Assembly: GCF_014873145.1 (NCBI RefSeq)
Contig: NZ_JADBEK010000001.1
Location: 12,896,001 to 12,960,000 of the forward strand
Length of the DNA: 64,000 nt
Origin: Nonomuraea angiospora
GTDB taxonomy: Bacteria > Actinomycetota > Actinomycetes > Streptosporangiales > Streptosporangiaceae
Direction: 5' to 3'
Shown: in pieces, positions 50,843-59,700 of the stretch
Numbering within the stretch: position 1 is the stretch's first letter
Layout of the letters: each line of letters opens with the position of its first letter
The notes under the pieces: generated by a model
What the model was told of the DNA's origin: nothing
The model's database searches: none
The model's input: the letters and a program-made list of their open reading frames with translations, nothing else
Position numbers and translations under genes: made by a program

Positions 50843-51604
50843 TTAGTTGGGCGGGTCGAAGCGGCCGTCCACGGCCGTCCAGCCGCCGTCCACGTACAGG
50901 ACCGACCCGGTCACGAAGCTGGCCGCGTCGCCGGCCAGGTAGACCACCGCGCCGGCCATCTCCGGCGCCGTCGCCCACCGGCCGAGCGCGCTCTTGTTCG
51001 CGTACGCGGCGTACCAGTCGGGGTTGTCCTTGATCTGCCTGGTCAGCGGCGTCTCCACCACGCCGGGCGCGATGGCGTTCACCCGCACCCCGTGCGGCCC
51101 GAACTCGGCCGCCGCCGTCCGCAGCAGCTGCACCAGCCCCGCCTTCGTGGCCGAGTAGACGCCCTGCCCCGGCTCGGTCACGGACGCGCGGATCGAGGCG
51201 AACCCGATGATCGACCCGCGCCCCCGCTCGACCATGCCCGCCCCGAAGGCGCGCACCACGTCGAACGAGGCCCGCAGGTTCAGTCCCACCACCCGGTCGA
51301 ACTCCTCGCCGGAGTAGTCGAGCAGCCGCTTGCGGACGTTCGTGGCGGCCGTGAACACCAGCACGTCGGCGGGCTCCTCCCCGGCGGCCCTGCGCACCTC
51401 GGCGGCGTCCAGCACGTCGAGCAGCCGGGCGTGGCCGCCGCACGCGGCGGCGGTCTCCTCGGCCGAGGTCAGGTCGCGGTCGGCGCACACCACGGAGGCC
51501 CCGTGGGCGGCCAGCGCCAGCGCCGCCTCCCGGCCGATCCCGCTCCCGGCCCCGATCACCACGGCCCGCCGCCCATCCAGGCGGAACAGCGCGTCATATC
51601 CCAT
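50843..51604 (-). CDS. Short-chain dehydrogenase/reductase under the same GntR operator
   Basis: This is a 253-residue Rossmann-fold oxidoreductase. The nucleotide motif is VIGAGSGIGREAAL, the structural motif is FTAATNVR (in place of NNAG), the catalytic Ser lies in GFASIRAS, and Tyr and Lys in YSATKAGL. The C-terminus ends in VLYVDGGWTAVDGRFDPPN. I chose the ATG at 51604: a TAGGGT -10 (plus-strand 51612-51617) ends seven bases before it. A GTG at 51613 overlaps that -10. The operator at 51621 ties it to the GntR regulon and the ABC-peptidase-aldehyde dehydrogenase operon, so it may oxidise an intermediate of that route. Confidence 0.9.
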   Translation of the reverse strand: MGYDALFRLDGRRAVVIGAGSGIGREAALALAAHGASVVCADRDLTSAEETAAACGGHARLLDVLDAAEVRRAAGEEPADVLVFTAATNVRKRLLDYSGEEFDRVVGLNLRASFDVVRAFGAGMVERGRGSIIGFASIRASVTEPGQGVYSATKAGLVQLLRTAAAEFGPHGVRVNAIAPGVVETPLTRQIKDNPDWYAAYANKSALGRWATAPEMAGAVVYLAGDAASFVTGSVLYVDGGWTAVDGRFDPPN

Positions 51605-51611
51605 ACGAGGC

Positions 51612-51639
51612 ACCCTAGCGACTGGTCCGACCAGTGCAC
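51612..51639. promoter_or_regulatory. Second GntR operator with adjacent -10 element
   Basis: ACTGGTCCGACCAGTGCAC at 51621-51639 is identical over 19 bases to the site at 41918. Read leftward it lies just upstream of TAGGGT (plus-strand 51612-51617), in the promoter of the SDR gene. Confidence 0.75.
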
Positions 51640-51657
51640 CAGGTCGGGGTCAGCGTG

Positions 51658-52194
51658 TCAGCGCGCCTCCCATTCGGCGCGCGTCAGCTCGTACTCCACC
51701 TCGCCGTGCTCGGTCCCCGGCAGCGGGTCCTCCCACTCCGGATGGAACGTGCGGGCGAAGCGCAGCCCGCACTTCTCCATGACCCGCCGCGAGCGCACGT
51801 TGACGGCCATGGTCTGGGCGAAGACCCGGCGCGCGCCCAGCTCGCGGAACGCCTTGTCGATCAGCGCGAGCGAGCCCTCGGTCGCGTACCCCTTGCCCCA
51901 GGCCGACTTGTGCAGCCGGTAGCCCAGCTCCGGCTCGTCGTCCGGCACGTCCTTGGGCGCGCGCAGGTGGAACCAGCCGAGGAACGCCCCGGACGGCTTC
52001 TCGAGGGCCGCGAAGAAACCCGAGTCGATGAACCTGGGCAGCGTCTCCCGGACGATCACCTCGCGCGGCGTGGGCTTGCCGCCGTTGAGGAACTCCATGA
52101 CCTCGGGGTCGTTGTGGAGGGCGAAGAGGTGGTCGGCGTCGGACTCGGTGAAGCGGCGCAGGATCAGCCGCGGGGTCTCCAGATAGATGTGCAC
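51658..52194 (-). CDS. GNAT acetyltransferase, RimJ/RimL-like
   Basis: This 178-residue N-acetyltransferase has the ribosomal-protein-type start LETPRLILRRFTESDADHLF, the acetyl-CoA loop YRLHKSAWGKGYATEGSL and the late VNVRSRRVMEKCGLRF. The start is uncertain: a GTG at 52194, or a TTG two codons earlier at 52200, close to the upstream gene's stop at 52204. It is probably co-transcribed with that SDR gene. The acceptor is unknown. Confidence 0.87.
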   Translation of the reverse strand: MHIYLETPRLILRRFTESDADHLFALHNDPEVMEFLNGGKPTPREVIVRETLPRFIDSGFFAALEKPSGAFLGWFHLRAPKDVPDDEPELGYRLHKSAWGKGYATEGSLALIDKAFRELGARRVFAQTMAVNVRSRRVMEKCGLRFARTFHPEWEDPLPGTEHGEVEYELTRAEWEAR

Positions 52195-52203
52195 CGGCAA
52201 ACG

Positions 52204-53034
52204 CTAGTGAGCCGGTGGCCGCCCCTTCGACAGGTTTTCCGACAGCTCGCGCAGCCGGGCCCGCGCCCCGGCGTCGTACGCCTGCTCCAGCGCCTGCGAG
52301 GGCCGCAGGCCGTCGAAGAAGCGCCCGGACACCTCGTCCAGCTCGGGGTCGGTGACCAGCCGCGATGTGGCCTCCACGCCCTCCCGCAGGTCGCTGACCG
52401 GCGTGGCGACCATCTTGGTCGGCATGTACGTGGCCGGGTGCAGGGCGTTGGCGGTGACCCCGGTGCCCGCCAGCTCCTCGGCCAGGTCCACGGTGAACAT
52501 CACCTGCGCGAGCTTGCTCTGGCAGTACGCGCGCACCCCGCTGTAGCCGGCCGCGAGCATGACGTCGCCGAAGTCGATCGGGGCCTGGCCGAGGCTGCTG
52601 ACGTTGACGATCCTGGACGGGGCCGACTCGCGCAGCACCGGCAGCAGGAGCCGGGTGAGCAGGTAGCCGGCCAGGTAGTTGACCGCGAAGCGCAGCTCGT
52701 GGCCGTCCGCGCTCTCCTGGCGCACCCCGCCGCCCGGCACGGTCGTGCCGATCCCCGCGTTGTTCACCAGCGTGTCGAGGTCCTTGTGGTCGGCCGAGAC
52801 GGCCTGCGCGAGCTCGCGCACCTCGTCGAGCGAGGCCAGGTCGGCGCGGTACCAGTGCAGCCGGGCGGCGGGGACGGCGGCCCGGATCTCCGCCAGCGTT
52901 TCGTGGCCGCGCCGGTCGTCGCGGCCGTGCACGAGGACGGTCGCGCCGCGTGCGGCCAGGTCGGCCGCCAGCGCCCGGCCGAGCCCGTCGGTCGCGCCGG
53001 TGACGAGGATCGTCCGCTGCTCCATGGGACGCAT
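52204..53034 (-). CDS. Short-chain dehydrogenase/reductase, retinol-dehydrogenase-like
   Basis: This 276-residue NADP-type SDR has VTGATDGLGRALA, the arginine of VLVHGRDDRRG suggesting NADPH, NNAGIG, the catalytic Ser in NVSSLGQAP and Tyr/Lys in AYCQSKLAQ. The ATG at 53034 lies seven bases after TACGGT (plus-strand 53042-53047) and appears leaderless; other in-frame starts at 53043 and 53025 are possible. It diverges from the RpiR regulator gene by 49 bases. Confidence 0.88.
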   Translation of the reverse strand: MRPMEQRTILVTGATDGLGRALAADLAARGATVLVHGRDDRRGHETLAEIRAAVPAARLHWYRADLASLDEVRELAQAVSADHKDLDTLVNNAGIGTTVPGGGVRQESADGHELRFAVNYLAGYLLTRLLLPVLRESAPSRIVNVSSLGQAPIDFGDVMLAAGYSGVRAYCQSKLAQVMFTVDLAEELAGTGVTANALHPATYMPTKMVATPVSDLREGVEATSRLVTDPELDEVSGRFFDGLRPSQALEQAYDAGARARLRELSENLSKGRPPAH

Positions 53035-53055
53035 GGCCACCACCGTACCAAGGCG

Positions 53056-53077
53056 GAATTTCGTTCTCTGCTACTCT
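53056..53077 (+). promoter_or_regulatory. RpiR gene promoter with possible self-operator
   Basis: TACTCT (53072-53077) ends six bases before the ATG at 53084, implying a leaderless mRNA. GAATTTCGTTC (53056-53066), a short dyad resembling RpiR-type sites, overlaps the spacer. Confidence 0.4.
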
Positions 53078-53083
53078 GCCGCC

Positions 53084-53908
53084 ATGGAACGCAATTCCCT
53101 CCCGGCGACCGTGCGGGCCAGGCTCTCCGGGCTGCACGACGCCGAGGCGCGGGTCGCGCAGGTGGTGCTCGACCAGGGCGCCGGGCTCGTCCACCTGAGC
53201 GTGAGCGACGTGGCGCGGCTGGCCGGCACGTCGGCGTCCACCGTCGTACGGGCGTGCCGGCGGCTCGGGTTCGGCGGCTACCAGGAGCTGAAGATCGCCT
53301 CGGCCCGCGAGGCGCCACGGGCGCCCGAGCCCGAGGACGACCGCGACCCGCTGGCCGCGACCGTGCGGGCGGCGCGGGAGGCGCTCGGCGGGCTGGGCGC
53401 CACGCTGTCGCGCGACGACCTGAGCGCCGCCGCCGAGGCGCTCAACGGGGCCGCCCGGGTGCTGTTCGCCGCCACCGGCCTGTCCGGAGCGGTCGCCGTC
53501 GACGCCGCCTACCGGCTGCGGGCCCTCGGCCTGCCGGTGGACCTGCCGCCCGACCCGCTCACCGCGCACCTGGCCGCCGAGCTGCTGCCGGAGCCGTCGG
53601 TCTGCCTGGCGATCAGCCACAGCGGGGCCACCCGCTCCACCGTCGACACCGCCCGCCGCGCCCGCGCCGCCGGGGCGCGGGTCGTGGCGATCACCAGCTA
53701 CGCCAGCTCGCCGCTGGCCGAGGAGAGCACCTGGGTGCTCGTCGGCGGCGGGCAGGACCTCGTCTTCGGGATGGAGGCGGTCGCCAGCCGCCTCGCCCAC
53801 CTCACCATCGTCGACACGCTGTCCATGATCGTGCTGGCGCTGCGCGGCGGCGCGGCCGAGCGGGCGGTGTCGGCCTCCGCCGACGTCACGGCGAGCCACA
53901 GCTACTGA
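53084..53908 (+). CDS. RpiR/MurR-family regulator with SIS domain
   Basis: This is a 274-residue regulator. The helix-turn-helix is LSVSDVARLAGTSASTVVRA followed by CRRLGFGGYQELK. The SIS sugar-phosphate-binding domain (about residues 105-260) includes VLFAATGLSGAVAVDAAYRL and AISHSGATRSTVDTARRARA. It is followed ten bases later by the aldo/keto reductase gene. The ligand is probably a phosphosugar or amino sugar phosphate. Confidence 0.9.
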   Translation: MERNSLPATVRARLSGLHDAEARVAQVVLDQGAGLVHLSVSDVARLAGTSASTVVRACRRLGFGGYQELKIASAREAPRAPEPEDDRDPLAATVRAAREALGGLGATLSRDDLSAAAEALNGAARVLFAATGLSGAVAVDAAYRLRALGLPVDLPPDPLTAHLAAELLPEPSVCLAISHSGATRSTVDTARRARAAGARVVAITSYASSPLAEESTWVLVGGGQDLVFGMEAVASRLAHLTIVDTLSMIVLALRGGAAERAVSASADVTASHSY

Positions 53909-53917
53909 GAGGGCACA

Positions 53918-54757
53918 GTGATCAGTCAGAGTTTCGACATCGCCGGCGAGCTGCGGGTCAACCGGCTCGGGTACGGCACCGGCATGCTCACCGGCCCCGG
54001 CTACTGGGGGCCGCGCCTCGACCCGGACGAGGCCGTCGCCATCCTGCGCCGCGCCGTGGAACGCGGGGTGACGCTCGTCGACACGGCCGACAACTACGGG
54101 CCCGACCTCGCCGAGGAGCTGGTGGCGCGGGCGCTGCACCCGTACCCGGACGATCTGGTGGTGGCGACCAAGGGCGGCGTCGTCCGCACGGGCCCCAACG
54201 TCTGGCACGTCTCCGGGCGGCCCGAGCGGCTGCGCGCCATGTGCGAGGCGAGCCTGCGCCGGCTCAAGACCGACACCGTCGACCTCTACCAGCTCCACCG
54301 GATCGACCCGGAGGTGCCGCTGGCCGACCAGCTCGGCACCCTCGCCGAGCTGCGGCAGGAGGGCAAGATCCGGCACGTCGGCCTCGACACGGTCACCGTG
54401 GAGGAGCTGGAGCGGGCGCTGGAGATCACGCAGATCGCCTCGGTGCAGAACCGCTTCAACCTGCTGGACCGCGAGTCCGCGCCGGTGCTGCGGGCGTGCG
54501 AGGAGCGCGGGCTGGCGTTCTTGCCGTGGTTCCCCCTGGGCAACGGCTCGCTGGCCCGCGACGGCGTGCCGGAGGTGGCGCGGCGGCACGGGGCGAGCGC
54601 CGGTCAGGTGGCGCTGGCGTGGCTGCTGCACCACTCGCCCGTCATCCTGCCCACGCCGGGCACCGGGTCGCTCGCCCACCTGGAGGAGAACCTGGACGCG
54701 GCCGCCGTCGAGCTCACCCCCGACGACCTGGCCGCCCTGGACGGCCTCCTGCCTTAG
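53918..54757 (+). CDS. Aldo/keto reductase
   Basis: This is a 279-residue NADPH-dependent barrel oxidoreductase. The catalytic Asp and Tyr are in LVDTADNYGPDLAEELVARA, the Lys in VVATKGGVVR and the His in YQLHRIDP. The C-terminal NADP loop is PTPGTGSLAHLEENLDAA. The GTG follows GAGAGG, and the gene is co-transcribed with the RpiR regulator. Its last 44 bases overlap the end of the convergent HAD gene. Confidence 0.9.
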   Translation: MISQSFDIAGELRVNRLGYGTGMLTGPGYWGPRLDPDEAVAILRRAVERGVTLVDTADNYGPDLAEELVARALHPYPDDLVVATKGGVVRTGPNVWHVSGRPERLRAMCEASLRRLKTDTVDLYQLHRIDPEVPLADQLGTLAELRQEGKIRHVGLDTVTVEELERALEITQIASVQNRFNLLDRESAPVLRACEERGLAFLPWFPLGNGSLARDGVPEVARRHGASAGQVALAWLLHHSPVILPTPGTGSLAHLEENLDAAAVELTPDDLAALDGLLP

Positions 54758-55343
54758 CAGCCGCGACCAGCTCAGGCATGCTCTCGACGCAGGGCTCGGA
54801 CGGGACACCGGTGTCGTCGCTGCGGAACAGCACGGCACGCATCCCCAGCGAGCGCGCCGGGACCAGGTTGACCGGCCGGTCGTCCACGAACAGCATCTGC
54901 TCGGCGGGCACGCCCAGCTCGCCGAGCACCGCCTCGTAGGCGGCCGGGTCGGGCTTGCGGGCCCCGAGGTCCGAGCTGACGAACCAGCGCCGGACGCGCC
55001 GGTCCAGGCCGAAGCGGCGGCGCAGGATCGCCGACCACGCCGCCGCGTCGTTGCTCAGGCACGCCAGCTCGAACCCGTCGCCCGCCAGCTCGTCCAGGGC
55101 CTCGCGGGTGCCGTCGGTGAGCTGGTGTTCCCCGCAGTAGTGCTGATCCCGCGCCGTCAGGCCGAGTGCCGGCCAGAACTCGTCCGTGGTCATCCGCCCG
55201 AGCGTCACCGACCGGTACGCCGCGCGGATCTCCTCCTCCGGCGCCGCGCAGCCCTGGGCCCGCAGGTACGGGATGAGCACCCGGCCCTGGACGTTGCCGT
55301 ACCGGTACAGGACGCCCATCGCATCGAAGACGATCACCTTCAC
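54714..55343 (-). CDS. HAD-superfamily hydrolase
   Basis: This is a 209-residue phosphatase- or dehalogenase-type hydrolase. Motif I is IVFDAMGVLY, where the second Asp is replaced by Met; motif II lies in CLSNDAAAW, the motif III lysine in DLGARKPDPAAY and motif IV in FVDDRPVNL. The loss of the second motif I Asp occurs in non-phosphatase HADs. AGGAGGAG lies six bases before the GTG. It converges on the aldo/keto reductase gene with a 44-base overlap. Confidence 0.85.
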   Translation of the reverse strand: MKVIVFDAMGVLYRYGNVQGRVLIPYLRAQGCAAPEEEIRAAYRSVTLGRMTTDEFWPALGLTARDQHYCGEHQLTDGTREALDELAGDGFELACLSNDAAAWSAILRRRFGLDRRVRRWFVSSDLGARKPDPAAYEAVLGELGVPAEQMLFVDDRPVNLVPARSLGMRAVLFRSDDTGVPSEPCVESMPELVAAAKAGGRPGRPGRRG

Positions 55344-55458
55344 GAAGATCTCCTCCTGACTCGACATGAGAAAGGCATGCCCTTTGCGGGGCAGCTCCGC
55401 GGGGACAAGGTGGGAAGGAACCTCGAAGTTGCCCAAGACCGGCTGAGAGGAGCCCATC

Positions 55459-55650
55459 ATGCGCGCGAACGTCGGTGACCACCTGATCGTCCATGGCAAA
55501 GTCGTCGGCCAGAGAGACCGGATAGGCGAGATCGTCGAGATCCGGGGCGAGAACGGCACGCCGCCGTTCCGGGTGCGATTCGAGGACGGGCACGAGCAGC
55601 TCGTCTTCCCGGGGCCCGACGCGGTGGTCCAGCCCGCCGGCTCCGCCTGA
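55459..55650 (+). CDS. DUF1918 small protein
   Basis: The 63-residue product is one beta-rich domain with the family pattern VGDHLIVHGKVVGQRDRIGE, then FRVRFEDGHEQLVFPGPD. GAGAGGAG lies upstream of the ATG. DUF1918 proteins are widespread in actinomycetes; their function is unknown. Confidence 0.87.
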   Translation: MRANVGDHLIVHGKVVGQRDRIGEIVEIRGENGTPPFRVRFEDGHEQLVFPGPDAVVQPAGSA

Positions 55651-55671
55651 TCTCACGAGGCGGCGGACGGC

Positions 55672-56604
55672 TCACTCCAGGCGGGCGCGCAGGGCCTCGG
55701 TGAACCAGTCGAGGGCGGGGGTCAGCGGGTCCGGGGCGGCCCAGCCGTTGATCACCGCCAGCAGCTCCAGGTAGCGCTCCCTGCGCGGGTCGTTCGCCTC
55801 CTCCAGCCGCTCCAGCAGCCGCCGCCGGAGGGCGGGGCCGTCCGGGAGGCCGCGGTCGCGCGCGTACGCGGCCACGACCGCCGCCACCACGGGGTCCGCC
55901 TCGGGGGCGGTGGGGGCGAGGCCCGCCGCCAGGGCCGGGCGGGCGTGGTCGCGGGCCAGCGCGGCCGGATCGGGGCGCGGTGGCTCGCCGGCGTGCCCTG
56001 CCTCGTCCCGTTCGGCCGCGTACCGGGCGGCCGTACGCCGGACGGCGGCCCGGAAGTCCGCGTCCTGCGCGAGCCCGGCCAGCTCCACCCACGCCTCCAC
56101 CTGCTCGGGCGAGGGGTCGTCGGGCAGCTCGGGCGTCATCGAGCGCATGGGCCCGGCGAACCCCGGAAGGGTGTCCAGGCCGTCGAAGGCGGCCGCCAGG
56201 AAGTCGTCGACGAGACGGCGGCGTTCGTCCTCGGAGAGTCTTGCCAGTTTGTGCATGAGATCCATTTCCTCGGGGCTGGAGCCGCGCCTGGCCACCGCCG
56301 TGAGCACCGCGCGCCGCAGCCGGAGCGTGCGGATCTGCACGGCCAGCGCTTCGGCGTGCGCCGCGGCGACCTCGGGGAGCGAGACCTCGCGCTCCACGAC
56401 CCGTCGGATCGTGGGCAGGTCCACTCCCAGGTCGCGCAGCGTCCGTACGAGCTCCAGGCGTGCGACGGCGTCGACGTCGTAAAGGCGGTAGCCGGTGGGG
56501 CCGCGGTCGGCAGGCGGCACGATCCCCCGATCGGAGTAGAACCGGATGGTCTTGACCGTCAGCCCGGTGCGCCGGGCCAGGTCACCGATGGAGTAGAGCG
56601 CCAT
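55672..56604 (-). CDS. MerR-family regulator
   Basis: This is a 310-residue regulator. The winged helix is YSIGDLARRTGLTVKTIRFY followed by GPTGYRLYDVDAVARLELV, then a dimerisation helix and a long helical C-terminal domain of unknown ligand. The start is an ATG at 56604. Upstream, CTCCCCTAGGTGGAG (56621-56635) is an imperfect dyad beside TTGAGT (leftward), a layout that suggests MerR self-control. Confidence 0.87.
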   Translation of the reverse strand: MALYSIGDLARRTGLTVKTIRFYSDRGIVPPADRGPTGYRLYDVDAVARLELVRTLRDLGVDLPTIRRVVEREVSLPEVAAAHAEALAVQIRTLRLRRAVLTAVARRGSSPEEMDLMHKLARLSEDERRRLVDDFLAAAFDGLDTLPGFAGPMRSMTPELPDDPSPEQVEAWVELAGLAQDADFRAAVRRTAARYAAERDEAGHAGEPPRPDPAALARDHARPALAAGLAPTAPEADPVVAAVVAAYARDRGLPDGPALRRRLLERLEEANDPRRERYLELLAVINGWAAPDPLTPALDWFTEALRARLE

Positions 56605-56620
56605 GCCCCCACCTTCCCGC

Positions 56621-56644
56621 CTCCCCTAGGTGGAGACTCAACCC
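56621..56644 (-). promoter_or_regulatory. Possible MerR self-operator
   Basis: An imperfect dyad CTCC...GGAG lies just downstream of a leftward TTGAGT -35. The -10 is weak, so this is tentative. Confidence 0.35.
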
Positions 56645-56761
56645 GGCCGAAAATTGGGGTCCCATGTCCAGGCGGGTTTGACTACCTGTGAGGAGATGTG
56701 GTCGCATCGTGACCTATGTTTCTGATGGGATGAATTAGACCGGTCCGGGGGAGAACGTTTC

Positions 56762-59700
56762 ATGCCGCACGCCCTTGCGCGCGTGCTCGCTTCGACGTCC
56801 ATCGCAAGCGCCACAGTCCTGGTGGCCCTGCCACCGAGTGCCGAAGCCCAGACGCAGGCCCACACCCAGGTGAGGGTCCAGCCCGTGCCCGCCGTGCAGG
56901 AGCCGCCGGCCGCCGCGGTCAGCGTTCCCACCCGGCCCTCGCTCGCCGTCAGGCCCGCGGGCACCGGGCGGGTGGGGCCCGACGAGCCCGAGGTGACCAC
57001 GCCCGCCGGGCCGCGACTCGTCGACGAGGTCACCGCCGAGGCCGCCTCCGTCCAGGAGGAACAGGGTTTCGGCAGGCAGGCGCCCGACGTCCGCAGCGTG
57101 CTGCCCGACACCGCGGACGCCGAGCCGCTGACGCTGATCAAGCCGCTGGCGCCGATCCTCAAGGCCTTCGACGGGCTGAGCGAGCTGGGCAAGGCCGTGC
57201 CGGGGCTGACGTACCGGCTCTGCGTCCAGAGCGAGGCCGTGCCGGTCTCCTGCTCGATCTCGCAGCCGGTCGCCACGCCGGCCGTCGCCGACGTCACCGG
57301 CGACGGCAGGCCCGACCTGGCCGCCGACCTCGTGCCCACGGCCGACCCCGTGGCGGGGTCGGCCGGGCTGGGGTTCGCGGTCAAGCGGCTGTCGCAGGCG
57401 AAGGTCAAGGCGCTGGTCTGGGCCGAGTACGACGGCAAGGTGTCGGTCGGGTTCGACGGCCTGCGGCACGGCGCGTCGCTGTCGGCCTTCGACTGGGGGA
57501 CGTTCGGCGTCGACCTGACGGGCAGGCAGGTCAAGGCCAGCGTGAAGCGTACCGATCCCGGGAGGTCCGCGGCCCTGGTCGCGGGGCTGACCGGCCGCAG
57601 CGTGGTGAGCCTGCGCCAGACGCCCGCCACCGAGAAGCTCAGCGTGACCGCCGCGCTCGACTCGCCCTCCCTGGACGTCCACGCCTCCGCGCCCGCCAAG
57701 CTGGAGGCGCTGGCGGTGACCGGCCGCCAGTTCACCCAGGCCGTGCTCGACCGCATGCCCGCCCGCGCCGCGGTGCGGCTGTCGGACGGCGAGGTCCGCT
57801 TCACCAGCCCGTCCTCGATCGCCCGCGCCCGGCTGCACAGCTTCACCTACCGTGACGGCAAGCTGGCCAGGGTGCTGAGCGCCCAGGTCAGGAAGGTGCC
57901 GCCGACCCTGACCGCCAAGTACGCGGCCGCGGACGGCAAGCAGACCCTGACCGTCGAGTCCGCCAAGGGCCGGGCCGGGGCGGCCTCCCTGCTCTTCTTC
58001 GACCGGGCCGCGGCCAAGACCGTGCTGAAGACCGAGCTGAGCGACCTGCCGGCCACGGTGCGCCTGGTCAACGACCTGGCCGAGCACCGCGTCACGCACA
58101 CGACCAGCTCGCCCATCGGCCGCTTCGCCGTGGTGCTCCAGCGCAACGAGGGCGCCGTCTCCACCCCGCGCGGCGGCCACGTCACCATGATCAAGAAGGG
58201 TGACGCGGTGGGGGTGTCGGGGCTGCTGTCGGGGCTGTCCGGGTTCGACGTCACGTACGGGGCCGTGCCGCACGCCCACCTGGAGGTGGGCTCCAGCGGG
58301 CGCTCGTTCGTGGGGGCGGCCAGCATCGACGGCACCCACGTGGCCCGCCTGGAGATCTCCAACACGCCCTCCACCGTGGACGTCACCCTCGACCCCGCGG
58401 GCCGCAAGGCCGAATACCAGGCCAGCGGCGTGATCCGGACCATCCGCGCCGCCTACGCCAACCTCGAGACGGGCCCCACCATCGACGGCACCGTCCTGGG
58501 CGTGCGCGACGACGTCAAGGCGTCGTGGGAGCTGGGCGAGCGCTCGACCGTCAAGGTCGCCACGTCCGACAAGATTGACCAGATCAGGATTTATGCCAAT
58601 AAAGCGCACGTGACCTCGCCGTCCGGGGAGGACCTGGAGGCGACCGTCGAGGGCGTGCGCAAGAGCGTCGAGCTGGTCGCCGACACGGGCGCCCGGAGCC
58701 TCACCTGGACCGCGGACGCGCCGGTGACCAAGGTCTCGGCCCTGGCCAGGGCCAAGCTCGGCGACCGGTACGCCAGGGCCGCCGCCGAGGTGAGCGGCGT
58801 GCCGGCCCGCTTCGACGCCTCGTGGGACCCGGCGTCGTACCGCTTCCGCGGCCTGTCCGGGCCGGTCGGGTCGGCGGAGCTGGCGTTCACCAACCACGAC
58901 GGCGCCAAGGCGCCCACCGGGCCGCACCTGTCGGCGCACTACAGCCAGGCCACCGGCGACCTGGACGCCAGCGTGCTGGTCAAGGGGCTCAAGCAGGTCG
59001 GGTTCACCCCGGCGGCGCAGGGGTTCAACGCGGACTTCAGCTCGGCCCGGCAGAGGCTGGCCGTGGACGCCGACGTCACGCAGGGTGACGCCCGCTTCGG
59101 CCTGATCGGCACGCTCGGGCCCGTGCCCGGCCGCCTGTCGGTCACCTCCGACGGGGGCAAGCTCACCTACGCCGGCTCGCGCCTGGACGTGCGCGCCCGC
59201 GCCTGGCTCGGCAAGGCCGGGGCGCTCGACCGCATGCGGGCCGCGCCCGCCGTGCCCGGCGGCGTGTCCCTCGTGGACGGCGGCTGCGCGGCCGGATCCG
59301 CGGGCTGCTCCCAGGGGCCGTTCTGCACACCGGATCGCGGCTGCTTCGGGCTGCAGGGATACCTGGACGTGAGCGGCCTGCCGGACCAGGTGACCGTGGA
59401 CCTGCCGGGTAAGACGTTCGCGTTCTCGGGGTTCAGCCCGCGGCGCAAGAGCCTCGGCGTCTATCTCGCCAGCAGCGTCCTGTCACCCGTGCCCGTCAAG
59501 GCCAGGGCCACCCTGACCGGGCTGCCCTCCCGGATCACCAGCATGTCGCTGGGGCCGTTCGGCGTGGCGCAGGGCAACGCCGTGCAGGCCGCGTACCGCA
59601 TCGAGCCCGCCGCCACGCTCGGCGCGCTCGACGTGCAGGCCGAGGCCGGTGACCTGCGCGGGCACGTGTCGATCGACCCCGTGCCGGCCTCGGTGTCCGT

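Noticed and set aside
56735..58939. A 734-codon antisense frame under the large secreted protein
   Set aside because: Low-complexity Arg/Gly/Val/His composition and no ribosome site; the sense frame has a signal peptide and a Shine-Dalgarno sequence.
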